A stretch of DNA of 64,000 nt from the NCBI GenBank assembly GCA_963739345.1, contig CAVUAA010000001.1, forward strand, positions 372,001-436,000. Direction: 5' to 3'. The translations under genes and the position numbers were made by a program. Positions 42,446-50,657 of the stretch are shown piece by piece. Below the pieces are notes generated by a model that saw only the letters and a list, made by a program, of their open reading frames with translations, was not told the DNA's origin and ran no database searches. Each line of letters begins with the position of its first letter. Positions within the stretch are counted from its first letter, which is position 1. This DNA is from CAVUAA01 sp963739345 (lineage in GTDB: Bacteria > Chlamydiota > Chlamydiia > Chlamydiales > JAFEGQ01).

Positions 42446-43495
42446 ATGAAAACAGCACTCATCACCGGGATCACTGGTCAAGACGGTTCCTATCTAGCCG
42501 AGCTACTTCTGGAAAAAGGGTATTCCGTTCACGGCATCATGCGGCGGAGCTCCGATTTTAACACCGATCGGATCGACCACCTTGTTGAGGATGAGAGGCT
42601 CAAGCTCCACTACGGCGATCTGACCGACTCGTCCAACCTCAACCGAATTTTGGAAAAAGCGTGCCCTGACGAGATCTACAATCTCGGAGCGATGAGCCAC
42701 GTGAAGGTGTCGTTTGAGATGCCAGAGTACACCGCCAACGTCGTCGGCGTGGGAACTCTTCGCCTCCTCGATGCGATCCGCGACACCGGCATCGACACCC
42801 GCTTCTATCAGGCCTCCTCTTCGGAGCTCTACGGAAAAGTACTGGAGACGCCGCAAAAAGAGACCACACCGTTCTACCCTCGCTCTCCCTACGCCGTCGC
42901 TAAGCTCTATGCCTACTGGACCGTCATCAACTATCGCGAGGCGTACAACCTGTACGCCTGCAACGGCATCCTTTTCAATCACGAAAGTCCCCGTCGCGGC
43001 CCCACCTTTGTCACCCGCAAGATCACCCGCGCCGTCGCAATGATTGAGGCGGGCTTACAAGATCGCCTTATCCTCGGTAACCTTGACGCGCAGCGCGACT
43101 GGGGCTATGCCAAAGATTATGTTGAGGGAATGTGGCGAATGCTACAGCAAGACAAACCAGACGACTACGTCCTCGCCACCGGCCGTACCACCGCCGTCCG
43201 CACCTTCGTTGAGCTTGCCTTTGCGGAAGTGGAGATCCAGATCACATGGGATGGGGAGGGCGTTCATGAGCGGGGCCTTTGCGCTAAGACTGGCCGTACC
43301 CTCGTTGTTGTGTCGCCTCGCTACTTCCGCCCCACCGAAGTGGATCTTCTCCTTGGTGACGCCACCAAAGCGCGCGTGCAGCTTGGCTGGGAGCCAACTA
43401 CCTCATTCGAAGAACTGGTGCAATTGATGATGCAATCGGAGCGAGAAGAGTTGGGCCTCACCTTGATGCCAATGAGTGGCAATCTGGGTCCTTGA
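42446..43495 (+). CDS. gmd: GDP-mannose 4,6-dehydratase
   Basis: Gmd converts GDP-mannose to GDP-4-keto-6-deoxymannose, the step before GDP-fucose or GDP-rhamnose. The start at 42446 gives 349 residues with the Rossmann motif ALITGITGQDGSYLAELLL, the SDR catalytic Ser/Tyr/Lys in QASSSELYGK and YPRSPYAVAKLYAYW, and the Gmd signatures FNHESPRRG and GNLDAQRDWGYAKDYVEGMW. The last nine residues (MPMSGNLGP) come from a diverged repeat unit (43465-43490). No GDP-fucose synthase gene follows, so the end product is unclear. Confidence 0.93.
   Translation: MKTALITGITGQDGSYLAELLLEKGYSVHGIMRRSSDFNTDRIDHLVEDERLKLHYGDLTDSSNLNRILEKACPDEIYNLGAMSHVKVSFEMPEYTANVVGVGTLRLLDAIRDTGIDTRFYQASSSELYGKVLETPQKETTPFYPRSPYAVAKLYAYWTVINYREAYNLYACNGILFNHESPRRGPTFVTRKITRAVAMIEAGLQDRLILGNLDAQRDWGYAKDYVEGMWRMLQQDKPDDYVLATGRTTAVRTFVELAFAEVEIQITWDGEGVHERGLCAKTGRTLVVVSPRYFRPTEVDLLLGDATKARVQLGWEPTTSFEELVQLMMQSEREELGLTLMPMSGNLGP
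43465..43490. repeat. relic of the 14036-14199 repeat at the gmd 3' end
   Basis: This 26-base segment resembles 14175-14199: both run GA-GCCA-TG-GT-GCAATCTGGGT. It encodes the end of gmd. The similarity is clear but imperfect, so it is either an old copy or, less likely, chance. Confidence 0.45.
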
Positions 43496-43502
43496 TGTGA
43501 GA

Positions 43503-43901
43503 TTACTCGTCAGGGATGAAGGGGCTTTCAGTTTCCTTCTCCAGGTTGACCGCCTCCTCCACCAGCTGGTTTGCCAGAACAGCGTTGTTAGCGCGGATGT
43601 CGACTGCGATCCACAACACCAACTCCTGAAAGGAGAATTCGGATGCTCGCTGGACTAGGTTGTGGGCGTAGATGAGAGCGTGGGGAGCGTCGGTGAGTTG
43701 TAGGTCGAGCAGGGCATAGATGGTATTCGCCTCTTGCTGATTGAGCAAGTGAGTGACGGTGAAGACATGTTTCATCTCGATTATTGTGGGAGGCGCGTCT
43801 TGCCACTGCAGGAAGATGGGACATAGCTCTGATCGTATGTGCTGGAGATCCGCCCATCGAGCCGAGGGCGAGGGGCTGATACTTGGCTGAACTTCTTCCA
43901 T
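43503..43901 (-). CDS. hypothetical protein, member of a three-gene unknown cluster
   Basis: A 132-residue helical, acidic protein with no signal peptide and no recognised domain. It has a Pro/Ser-rich start, then amphipathic helices (LLNQQEANTIYALLDLQ, HALIYAHNLVQRASEF, ELVLWIAVDIRANNAVLANQLVEEAVNLE). The A-x-x-YAHNL segment recalls the FALEYAKTLL segment of the next gene. All three genes here are on the minus strand and more AT-rich than the flanking genes. Confidence 0.5.
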   Translation of the reverse strand: MEEVQPSISPSPSARWADLQHIRSELCPIFLQWQDAPPTIIEMKHVFTVTHLLNQQEANTIYALLDLQLTDAPHALIYAHNLVQRASEFSFQELVLWIAVDIRANNAVLANQLVEEAVNLEKETESPFIPDE

Positions 43902-43941
43902 GAGTACATTATACCTTGAGTGAGAATTGAAAAATAAATGG

Positions 43942-44370
43942 CTATCTCTTTAAAAATGAAGGGATTGCGGTGAGATGAAGCCAAGCGCTTTGGGACTTGA
44001 CCCTCTCTGTTGGTAGGGGCATGTGGAACAGGTAGTTGTAGTTGATGTCGCAGCGGCTGCTGAAATACTTCTTGAGGGAGACCAGTTTCTCGACGAGGGT
44101 TTTGCCAGGGGTTAAAAGAGTCTTTGCATACTCGAGGGCAAAGAAGGCATTCTCGAGCCCCTTAGCCTGCTCCCAGAGGGCACAGCCGAGCTTGCGGGTG
44201 CTCAGCCTGTGTAAGTCTCTGATCATTTGTTCACTAGGTGGAACGTCTTGTAGCTCTTTAATATAGGGAAGGAGGCTCTTGGCTGCAGCAGAATACAAAT
44301 CATTGGCATTCAAAAGCTTAGCTTTAGATAGGGCCTCTTTCCACGTCTGTTCACCTGCTATCTTTTCCAT
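43942..44370 (-). CDS. hypothetical protein, paralogue of the gene at 44420
   Basis: A 142-residue helical protein of unknown family. Its second half (FFALEYAKTLLTPGKTLVEKLVSLKKYFSS then NYNYLFHMPLP) matches PFAYTYLCTLLPPEKSFREKVKELSDWFYS then HNYLYYAHKDLP in the next gene, so the two are paralogues. No signal peptide or membrane helix is visible. The gene lies 49 bases after its paralogue on the same strand. Confidence 0.55.
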   Translation of the reverse strand: MEKIAGEQTWKEALSKAKLLNANDLYSAAAKSLLPYIKELQDVPPSEQMIRDLHRLSTRKLGCALWEQAKGLENAFFALEYAKTLLTPGKTLVEKLVSLKKYFSSRCDINYNYLFHMPLPTERVKSQSAWLHLTAIPSFLKR

Positions 44371-44419
44371 AAAGAAGAGTATAGCATATATGGTTAATGT
44401 GCGTCAAATGTCCGCCTTT

Positions 44420-45019
44420 CTACTTTCGCTTGAGACGAGTATTTGTAGTATCAATCAAAACTCGAATGCGTAGATTGCCCTTTGGGGCGCTCTTTGTCAG
44501 GAGACGGGGCATATTCTCGTTTTCCTTTGGAAGATCCTTGTGCGCATAGTAGAGGTAGTTGTGAGCGTCCTGGTCTTCAGAGTAGAACCAATCGCTGAGC
44601 TCTTTGACTTTTTCTCTAAACGACTTTTCAGGAGGGAGAAGGGTGCATAGATAGGTGTAGGCGAACGGCCGCCCGTTGAGCTTGTTGGTAACTGCGTTGG
44701 CGATCACAGTTCCCACCCGCTTGTCTCCTCCCATGATCCGGTAGCGACCGATCTCGTGAATCTGCCGCAGCGTCTCCACCTCAGGAGGCGCCTTTTCACT
44801 TCCCTTAAGCATCATTGAGACTTCAGCCCAAATATCGGAGAGGATTTCGTAGGCTACTGTTCGAATCGATGCTGCCTGCCGATTGGTAGGTGGGATTTGC
44901 GTGCTGAGCCAACTGGCTAGGTAGAGGGCCCGGTCACCGTGCTGATCCTTTTCGAATGTATTGTTTATGCGCTCCCTAATAGAAACGACGGTCGGGTTGA
45001 GTTTATCGATAGATTGCAT
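44420..45019 (-). CDS. hypothetical protein, paralogue of the gene at 43942
   Basis: A 199-residue, mostly helical protein without known domains. It ends in a basic tail (TNTRLKRK). The C-terminal third shares the F-A-x-x-Y-x-x-TLL-P-x-K-x-x-x-EK pattern with the gene at 43942. It may be the first gene of a small operon of three. Such short, fast-evolving helical families in chlamydiae are sometimes secreted effectors or their chaperones, but nothing here proves it. Confidence 0.55.
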   Translation of the reverse strand: MQSIDKLNPTVVSIRERINNTFEKDQHGDRALYLASWLSTQIPPTNRQAASIRTVAYEILSDIWAEVSMMLKGSEKAPPEVETLRQIHEIGRYRIMGGDKRVGTVIANAVTNKLNGRPFAYTYLCTLLPPEKSFREKVKELSDWFYSEDQDAHNYLYYAHKDLPKENENMPRLLTKSAPKGNLRIRVLIDTTNTRLKRK

Positions 45020-45111
45020 CTGTCCTCACTTGGTAAACAGACAGAATAGTCTATTCGCGGAATTACGTCAATTGTACGCCATTCATGTCTGTTTGGGGTG
45101 TAAGTGACTGG

Positions 45112-47262
45112 TTACCAGACGGTGGGGGTGTGGCCGAGGGGGCGGGGGCAGCGGCCGGGGCCAAGTTTGAGGTTGAAGCCGTACCGGGGCTTGCTTTCGA
45201 GGTATTCATAGAAAGCGGAGAGGCGCCAGCGGCAGGGGAGGAGGAGCTCGGCGCTCACCTTCCACTCGGTGTAGCTGGGGGTCCGTGTGTTGTGGAGGCC
45301 AAGGATATTGTGCCAGCCGTTCCGGGTCTCGAGCTCGAGGGTGAGGGTGGGGGTGGGGCGGATGAAGGCGTGGGTAAGGAGGGTGAAGCGGCGGTTGGAG
45401 AGGTTGGAGTTGCGCAGGCCCGATTCGGGTCTGAAGGAGTCGAGGACCCAGTTGGTGGGGTCGGCTTTGAGGTAGTCGTAGAAGCTGCGAAAGCGGAACT
45501 CGACGTTGACGGCGGCATTCTCAGAGAGGGTCCACTCGAGGCGGCCAAAGAAGTGGTCTGGCTGGTTGTGGGTGAGGTTCCAAGCGCTTCTAGCACGGAC
45601 GGTGAGGATAGAGAGGGGGGACCACTCGATGTCGGCGTAGAGGCGGGGGATGGGGCCGCGGATGGTGGGGGTGGAGAAGAAGCTGTAGGCGTAGAGATCG
45701 AGGGCGAGGGGGCGGCTGGGGGGATTACAGTTGTTCCCTTTCCGATAGATGGCGTTGCGGAAGCCAAAACGAGCGTAGCTAAGATGGGTGTAGCCATCTT
45801 GGATGCCAAAGATGAAATGTTCTCCAATTTTGCTGGTGGGTGAGACTGCGTAGGTGTAGCGGGCGTAGGGCTCAATGGTGTGCTTGTAGTAGCCGAAGAA
45901 GAGACGAGAAGCTTGAACTTTAGCCTCGAGGCCGCCGGTGGTGGTCCAGAGCATCTGAGCGTCGGAGGTGTAGCTGTTGCTGTAGAAGATGCTGGTGAGG
46001 GCCACTTCGGGGAGGAGGGTGAAGGGGCCTGCGTTGATGGGGCGGTACATGGCGTGTTGCCCTTCGAGGCGGGAGGCGTGGAAGCCGGCGGCGGCGGTGG
46101 GCCTAGCAAAGACGTAGTCGAGGTAGCCGACGCGGGCGCGGTCGACGGCAATGATGCCGGCGCCAAACTCGCGCGGCTTCCAGGAGGTGATAAGAGCGGG
46201 AATTTGTTGGTTGACGGTTTGGAAGTTGTTGACGCGGACACGGGTGTGGAAATTGAGCCGGTAGGCGGGGTCGAGGTGGGTGAGGTCGAACCGGGTTTGG
46301 TGAGCCGTGTGCAGTTCGAAGTCATCGGTTCGGTAGTCGGTGGGCATCAGGTTGTCACTCAGCACATCGTAGGTGAAGAAGGCGCGGGTGTTGGGACTGC
46401 CGGTGGGATTCCCTTGGTAGGTGCCAGCAAACCGGTAGCGAGTCTTGTTTTTCGGATCGACAATGGTCCTGTCGCGGGCAATGTACGATTGGGTGAGAGC
46501 ACAGGTGGTGCTGTTCTTGGGGTTGTACTCGGTCTCAAAACCCACTGCTGGTCCATGCTTGAGAAGATACTCGGCCCGGAGGAACGCTTTGTGACCTTTC
46601 CAGTCGAAGAAGCGATAGCGGAGGCCCGCCCGCCCCCCTTGTGGCCCGCCGTAGTCGACCCGGTATTGAATGGGAGCGTCAAGAAGGGTTCGCAGATGGG
46701 TTTGAAATTTGGGGAGGTAGAAGACGGGGAAGTCGAAGAAGCGGACGTTGACCACCTCAGCCGAAATCCATCCATCCTGAGAGAGGTGGACCCGTTTTGC
46801 CCGCAGCTGCCACTCGCTCTCCCGATCTTCGCAGGTGGTAATGAATGCGTCTTTCAACACGTAGGTTTCATCAGCGCAGAGCCGAACGACTTTACCTCCT
46901 ACAAACCAAGGTCCGATAGCACTGCGACCGCAGTAGAGTACTCCCTCGTGGGTGATGAAGTTGTAGACCAGCTTGTCGCCGGTGAAGACATCACACCCTC
47001 GCTCGAGCATCAGGTCACCCTCTGCCACCACCTGTGAGACAATCTCCCCATCGACCGTCTGGCGAGTATAGGTGATCATACGTGCCTGCACACGAATGCC
47101 ATCAGCCTGAATCACCCCGCCCTCGGTAGTCGATAACACCCCATCTTTGTAGGTGGGATTCTCAAGATCGACCGTCACCTCTTCTGGAATAGCGAAGGGG
47201 ACCCCTTCGTGAGCGGCGAGTGAGGAGGCGACAAAGAGTAGAATAAGGATGCAACGGACCAT
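45112..47262 (-). CDS. lptD: LPS-assembly protein LptD
   Basis: LptD is the outer-membrane barrel that inserts lipopolysaccharide. The 716-residue protein has a signal peptide (MVRCILILLFVASSLAAHE) and an N-terminal LptA-like jellyroll (GGVIQADGIRVQARMITYTR, VVAEGDLMLERGCDVFTGDKLVYNF). Family motifs ITTCEDRESEWQLRAKRV, FYLPKFQ and PQGGRAGLRYRFF follow, then a long barrel of alternating strands. N-terminal cysteines are present as in other LptDs. It ends with a Cys and Pro-rich tail rather than a standard aromatic residue run, though the last residue is Trp. Confidence 0.9.
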   Translation of the reverse strand: MVRCILILLFVASSLAAHEGVPFAIPEEVTVDLENPTYKDGVLSTTEGGVIQADGIRVQARMITYTRQTVDGEIVSQVVAEGDLMLERGCDVFTGDKLVYNFITHEGVLYCGRSAIGPWFVGGKVVRLCADETYVLKDAFITTCEDRESEWQLRAKRVHLSQDGWISAEVVNVRFFDFPVFYLPKFQTHLRTLLDAPIQYRVDYGGPQGGRAGLRYRFFDWKGHKAFLRAEYLLKHGPAVGFETEYNPKNSTTCALTQSYIARDRTIVDPKNKTRYRFAGTYQGNPTGSPNTRAFFTYDVLSDNLMPTDYRTDDFELHTAHQTRFDLTHLDPAYRLNFHTRVRVNNFQTVNQQIPALITSWKPREFGAGIIAVDRARVGYLDYVFARPTAAAGFHASRLEGQHAMYRPINAGPFTLLPEVALTSIFYSNSYTSDAQMLWTTTGGLEAKVQASRLFFGYYKHTIEPYARYTYAVSPTSKIGEHFIFGIQDGYTHLSYARFGFRNAIYRKGNNCNPPSRPLALDLYAYSFFSTPTIRGPIPRLYADIEWSPLSILTVRARSAWNLTHNQPDHFFGRLEWTLSENAAVNVEFRFRSFYDYLKADPTNWVLDSFRPESGLRNSNLSNRRFTLLTHAFIRPTPTLTLELETRNGWHNILGLHNTRTPSYTEWKVSAELLLPCRWRLSAFYEYLESKPRYGFNLKLGPGRCPRPLGHTPTVW

Positions 47263-47276
47263 AATGACCCATTGAT

Positions 47277-47304
47277 ATTATACGCTAGGGTCTTCTAGGG
47301 CAAC
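47277..47304 (-). promoter_or_regulatory. possible promoter of lptD
   Basis: On the minus strand a perfect TATAAT (47282-47277) is 14 bases before the lptD ATG. GTTGCC (47304-47299) stands 16 bases upstream as a weak -35. It lies in the end of the preceding lipoprotein gene. The leader would be only about eight bases long. Confidence 0.4.
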
Positions 47305-47467
47305 CCTTGCAATTGCACGGTTTGGACCCTTCGGGTCGACAGGTGCAGTAGCAGTCGTAATTGGGGTCTTTCATCACGACGCGGGCGGGGCGGCGGGTGC
47401 CGTCGGCGCGGGTACCGCAACTGGTGACGAGGAGGGCAGCAATAGAGAAATAGATCAGTTTTTTCAT
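47285..47467 (-). CDS. small cysteine-rich lipoprotein
   Basis: A 60-residue protein with a short signal peptide and lipobox (MKKLIYFSIAALLVTSC). The mature part is basic and ends in a Cys-rich stretch (YDCYCTCRPEGSKPCNCKGC) with seven cysteines counting the lipidated one. It may be another disulfide-linked envelope component. Its ATG overlaps the stop of the PP2C-LysM gene by four bases, and lptD follows 22 bases on, so the three are likely one operon devoted to the envelope. Confidence 0.65.
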   Translation of the reverse strand: MKKLIYFSIAALLVTSCGTRADGTRRPARVVMKDPNYDCYCTCRPEGSKPCNCKGCPRRP

Positions 47468-49731
47468 GGAATGACAAGGGCTGTGCCGACACGGGTGGTG
47501 CCAGTCGCGGTTAATGAGTCGCGGTTTGCTTCAAGAATCGCGTCGGCTCCAGCCGCCGTACCGTAGTAGCGGAGGGCGATGGTCTCAATGGTCTCGCCAG
47601 GGGAGACGAGGTGGATGCGGGTGACACCTTTCTTCTGTGGTGCCTGTTCCTGAACGTGGGCGGTGTGGTGGTCGGCCTCTTTCCACGCCTCCGATACTGC
47701 CTCTTGGTAGGCGCGGATCTCGGCCAGCTCTTTAGAGAGGTTGGTACGGGAGTGCTCGAGGGAGCTCACTGCGGAGCGCCAGCCATCGAGGTTGGTGGCG
47801 ACGCGAGCGAGCATCTCCTCTTTATCCTCACGCAAGCCCCGCTCTTTATGATAGAGCTGCTGCACGTCTTCTAGTTCGCTCACCTTGGTCAGTAGCTGTT
47901 CTTTTTCAAGCAGTGTAGCCTCGTACCGACGGGTGGTGGCCATTAGCTGATCGCTCAGTTCAACGCGGGCGGTCATCACCTCTTCAACCTTTGCCTGCTG
48001 TTCCCGCTCGATCTCACGCAGATCGGCGATCACCCCGTTGAGGAACTGGTTTTCCTGCCTCGCTTTCTGCAGATCGGCCTCCACTACGGCCGCCACACGC
48101 GCCTGCTCTTCAGAAACCAGCTGTATCGCTTCGTGCTCTTGATTGAGGTTGGCGAGATACTGCACCTGATCGATGAGGGCACCGTTGCCATCTTCAAGTA
48201 AGCCAATGGCAGCCAGATGCTCTTGTGCTACCACTTCGAGGAGTGCGATCTGGTTTTCCTGCGCTGTGATCAACTGTTCGCGCTCCCGCAGCACTGCTAG
48301 CTCGGCCTCCTGCTCACTCGTCATCGCTTCTAGCGCCGTTGCTTCCGCTAACAGCCCATCAAACGCTGCCTCCTTCTCGGAGAGTGCAATTCTCAGCTCT
48401 TGGCTCTGCTCAAACAGGTCGTGTTGCTGGGTGCGGAGATCTTCTCCCTCCACCCGTGCCACTGCCATCTGATCCTCAAGGTCGGCAATCACAGCCCCTT
48501 GCGAGGCGATCGCTTCCATCGCACCAATGAGATCGTCCTGCCGTCGCTCCAGGGCGCACTCCATTTCCGCAATGCGCACCGTCTCTTCGGCCAACAGATC
48601 GGAGAGGGAGAGGAAGTCGGCCCGGAGTCGATTGTGCTCTTCGAGCTCAGCTCGCAACGTTTGCATCTCTAGCTTTTGTGCCTCGAGCAGATTTTCCTGG
48701 GCGGCCAGTTCGGCCTCGAGCATCAGCTCAATCTCCACCATCTGTCCCTGGAAAGGGGTATCAGCTTGGGCCAACTTTGACGGGGGGAGAGCTTCAACTA
48801 CCAGCTCGCGATCAACCGGCGCTACTCGGGCTTCTAAAATCTGTGCGAGCACTTCATCTTGGTTCTCCGCCTCAACCGGTCGTCCCAGAGTCCTGCTTGG
48901 CACCGTTGGTGCCAGCTCAGTCGGCGCAGCGATCCCTTCAACCGGTGGGGGAGAGTCGTGTCTCACAAGCGCTGTCACGCCCACGATGGCGATCACCGCA
49001 ACCCCTGCAAGTGCCGCCATGGCGGGCGCTCGGCCTAGCAGTCTACTCGGCCGCTTAGAGCTGATCACCCACGCCTGTTTCGACGAGGTGAGCGCTCCGT
49101 CAGGACACAATTTGGCCACCCGCTGCCCCAACAACCGCCCACTGCCAGCCAGCTGCTGCAACTCATCCTCGGAGACCCCAATATACGCATCATAGGTAAG
49201 CACCAGCAGCGCCTCATAGGTGGCCGCATCAAACTGGAGATGATTCACTTTAAGCTCATCAGAGGTGCCCAACCGATTGGTCACCGCGCTCTGCCGCTTC
49301 TCTTTCGAAGCCGCCGCAACCGGATCGCGGAAGGCGAGCTCGACCGCATCGCCACCCACTCCATACACCCGCACATCGCCAGCACCGGCCACTAGATAGT
49401 GGCTCTGTCCCTCTTCATTCTTCTCTTCGGCGACCACCACGATCGACGCCACCGGCTTCACCGGCTCCTCGCCACACGCCAGACGAATCCGTTGGTGGGC
49501 GGCCTCGACCGCCTCTTTCAACACCGTTCCGCTCAACGGACGGGGAGCTGTCCGGAGATATTCTGAGATGGCCTCCACTGCCAGCGTCTCAATCTCCTGC
49601 CTTGAAGCCATTGGCTCGCCACTGCCCTGTGGCCTTTCAAGTGCATCGCACAGAACAAACCACTGTCCGCCATCTTCTGTCAGATTGCCCACCTGGTGGC
49701 TAGGTGAGAGGATCGCATTGTCAACTTTCAT
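47464..49731 (-). CDS. PP2C-like domain, membrane helix, coiled coil and LysM protein
   Basis: A 755-residue protein with an unusual layout. Residues 15-215 resemble a PP2C (PPM) phosphatase: WFVLCDALER, HYLVAGAGDVRVYGV, and LLVLTYDAYIGVSEDELQQL. The two Asp-Gly metal motifs read DA in both places and no final DN motif is seen, so activity is doubtful. One membrane helix follows (about 237-256), then roughly 350 residues of Glu-rich coiled coil and a C-terminal LysM domain (HLVSPGETIETIALRYYGTAAGADAILEANRD). This would join a cytoplasmic domain to a peptidoglycan-binding one. Confidence 0.75.
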   Translation of the reverse strand: MKVDNAILSPSHQVGNLTEDGGQWFVLCDALERPQGSGEPMASRQEIETLAVEAISEYLRTAPRPLSGTVLKEAVEAAHQRIRLACGEEPVKPVASIVVVAEEKNEEGQSHYLVAGAGDVRVYGVGGDAVELAFRDPVAAASKEKRQSAVTNRLGTSDELKVNHLQFDAATYEALLVLTYDAYIGVSEDELQQLAGSGRLLGQRVAKLCPDGALTSSKQAWVISSKRPSRLLGRAPAMAALAGVAVIAIVGVTALVRHDSPPPVEGIAAPTELAPTVPSRTLGRPVEAENQDEVLAQILEARVAPVDRELVVEALPPSKLAQADTPFQGQMVEIELMLEAELAAQENLLEAQKLEMQTLRAELEEHNRLRADFLSLSDLLAEETVRIAEMECALERRQDDLIGAMEAIASQGAVIADLEDQMAVARVEGEDLRTQQHDLFEQSQELRIALSEKEAAFDGLLAEATALEAMTSEQEAELAVLREREQLITAQENQIALLEVVAQEHLAAIGLLEDGNGALIDQVQYLANLNQEHEAIQLVSEEQARVAAVVEADLQKARQENQFLNGVIADLREIEREQQAKVEEVMTARVELSDQLMATTRRYEATLLEKEQLLTKVSELEDVQQLYHKERGLREDKEEMLARVATNLDGWRSAVSSLEHSRTNLSKELAEIRAYQEAVSEAWKEADHHTAHVQEQAPQKKGVTRIHLVSPGETIETIALRYYGTAAGADAILEANRDSLTATGTTRVGTALVIP

Positions 49732-49794
49732 ATGGGGATACCCTGGCTCATCGTTTCTCTATGTATAGAAGTCTTAGTGATTACGCTCAAACAA

Positions 49795-49940
49795 AAAGAG
49801 GCCGCGAGCTGTCGCCTGAGCATCACCCACATCTCAATTTTGGAGCCGCTGCACCGCTCGATTTCCCGGTTCTCGAGGGGCTCACAACGGCCCAAAACCG
49901 ACTTGTGGGTGATGCTCAGGCGACAGCTCGCGGCCTCTTT
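49795..49940. repeat. 146-bp hairpin element with perfect 37-bp arms
   Basis: Bases 49795-49831 and 49904-49940 are exact inverted copies. The 72-base loop also pairs partly (TTTTGG-AGCCG with CGG-CCCAAAA). It has no coding potential that I trust, and I see no target-site duplication. It separates the PP2C-LysM gene from the unknown membrane protein. Its sequence does not resemble the other palindromes in the window. Confidence 0.9.
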
Positions 49941-49962
49941 CGAGACAGAGTTGGCCTAAGGC

Positions 49963-50517
49963 CTATTCCTCTTCCATCTTTTCCTTCTCTACCTTTTTGT
50001 TGGGCACTTCCCGGTAGAGATCGAGCGCGTAGCTGAGCCGCAGTCCGAACGACTGGTTCTTCCGATCATGCAGGGTGAAACTGTAGAACGTGCGTCCGAA
50101 AGTTGCTAGGCCGAACAGTGCAGGGCGAGCCTTCTCTGCGATCTGCAGAGCAGAAGCTCCGTTGATGGCACGGTTGGCAATTGCGTTCATCACGTGGGGG
50201 CCAGCTGCCGTGATCCCAGCACTTAGCGCAAACGCACGAGCGAAGGGGATGGCGAATCCGAGCCTTGACATTTTGAACTCCAGAATGTGCTCATCTGGTA
50301 TATCCATATCAAACTCCTTGGAGTCGATTACTTCAGCCAGTGAGAGCGTGGTGGCGATGGCTAGCGGCGCAAACTTATGGATCCGACCGGCGTAGTGGCC
50401 AGCGGCCGCGCCAGTAAGTGTGTAGACCGCCCATATCAGATAGTTGGTGGTCTTAGAATTCTTGCCGTGCTTGCGGGATATTACCTCTGCCGTAGCATTT
50501 AGCGATGGAATACCCAT
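49963..50517 (-). CDS. hypothetical membrane protein, possible inclusion-membrane (Inc-like) protein
   Basis: A 184-residue protein with no known family. Residues 24-67 hold two hydrophobic segments (NYLIWAVYTLTGAAAGHYAG and FAPLAIATTLSLAEVI) split by a short loop with basic residues, the bilobed pattern used to predict chlamydial Inc proteins. A third hydrophobic patch is near residues 87-110. There is no cleavable signal peptide. The C-terminus is highly charged (KKVEKEKMEEE). Inc proteins are type III secreted; whether this one is cannot be told from sequence. Confidence 0.5.
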   Translation of the reverse strand: MGIPSLNATAEVISRKHGKNSKTTNYLIWAVYTLTGAAAGHYAGRIHKFAPLAIATTLSLAEVIDSKEFDMDIPDEHILEFKMSRLGFAIPFARAFALSAGITAAGPHVMNAIANRAINGASALQIAEKARPALFGLATFGRTFYSFTLHDRKNQSFGLRLSYALDLYREVPNKKVEKEKMEEE

Positions 50518-50618
50518 TTATAGCTCTCTTAGAAGAGTTGATGTAGTTACACGAGCGGCACAAGTATGCCTGAATGAAAGAGTAATGCAAAGCTAATGTC
50601 AAGACATTTTTCGCCTGC

Positions 50619-50647
50619 TTGCCTCAGGGAATGCGGGGAGGTATGAT
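50619..50647 (+). promoter_or_regulatory. putative promoter of trmB, near-leaderless
   Basis: TTGCCT (50619-50624) and TATGAT (50642-50647) are 17 bases apart. The trmB start at 50658 is ten bases after the -10. GGGGAGG (50635-50641) lies upstream of the expected transcription start, so it would not be in the message from this promoter. Confidence 0.45.
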
Positions 50648-50657
50648 CTTTAGCATT

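Noticed and set aside
45085..47037. Long plus-strand open frames opposite lptD
   Set aside because: The minus-strand LptD has clear family motifs throughout; the plus frames are Gly/Glu/Val-rich shadows.
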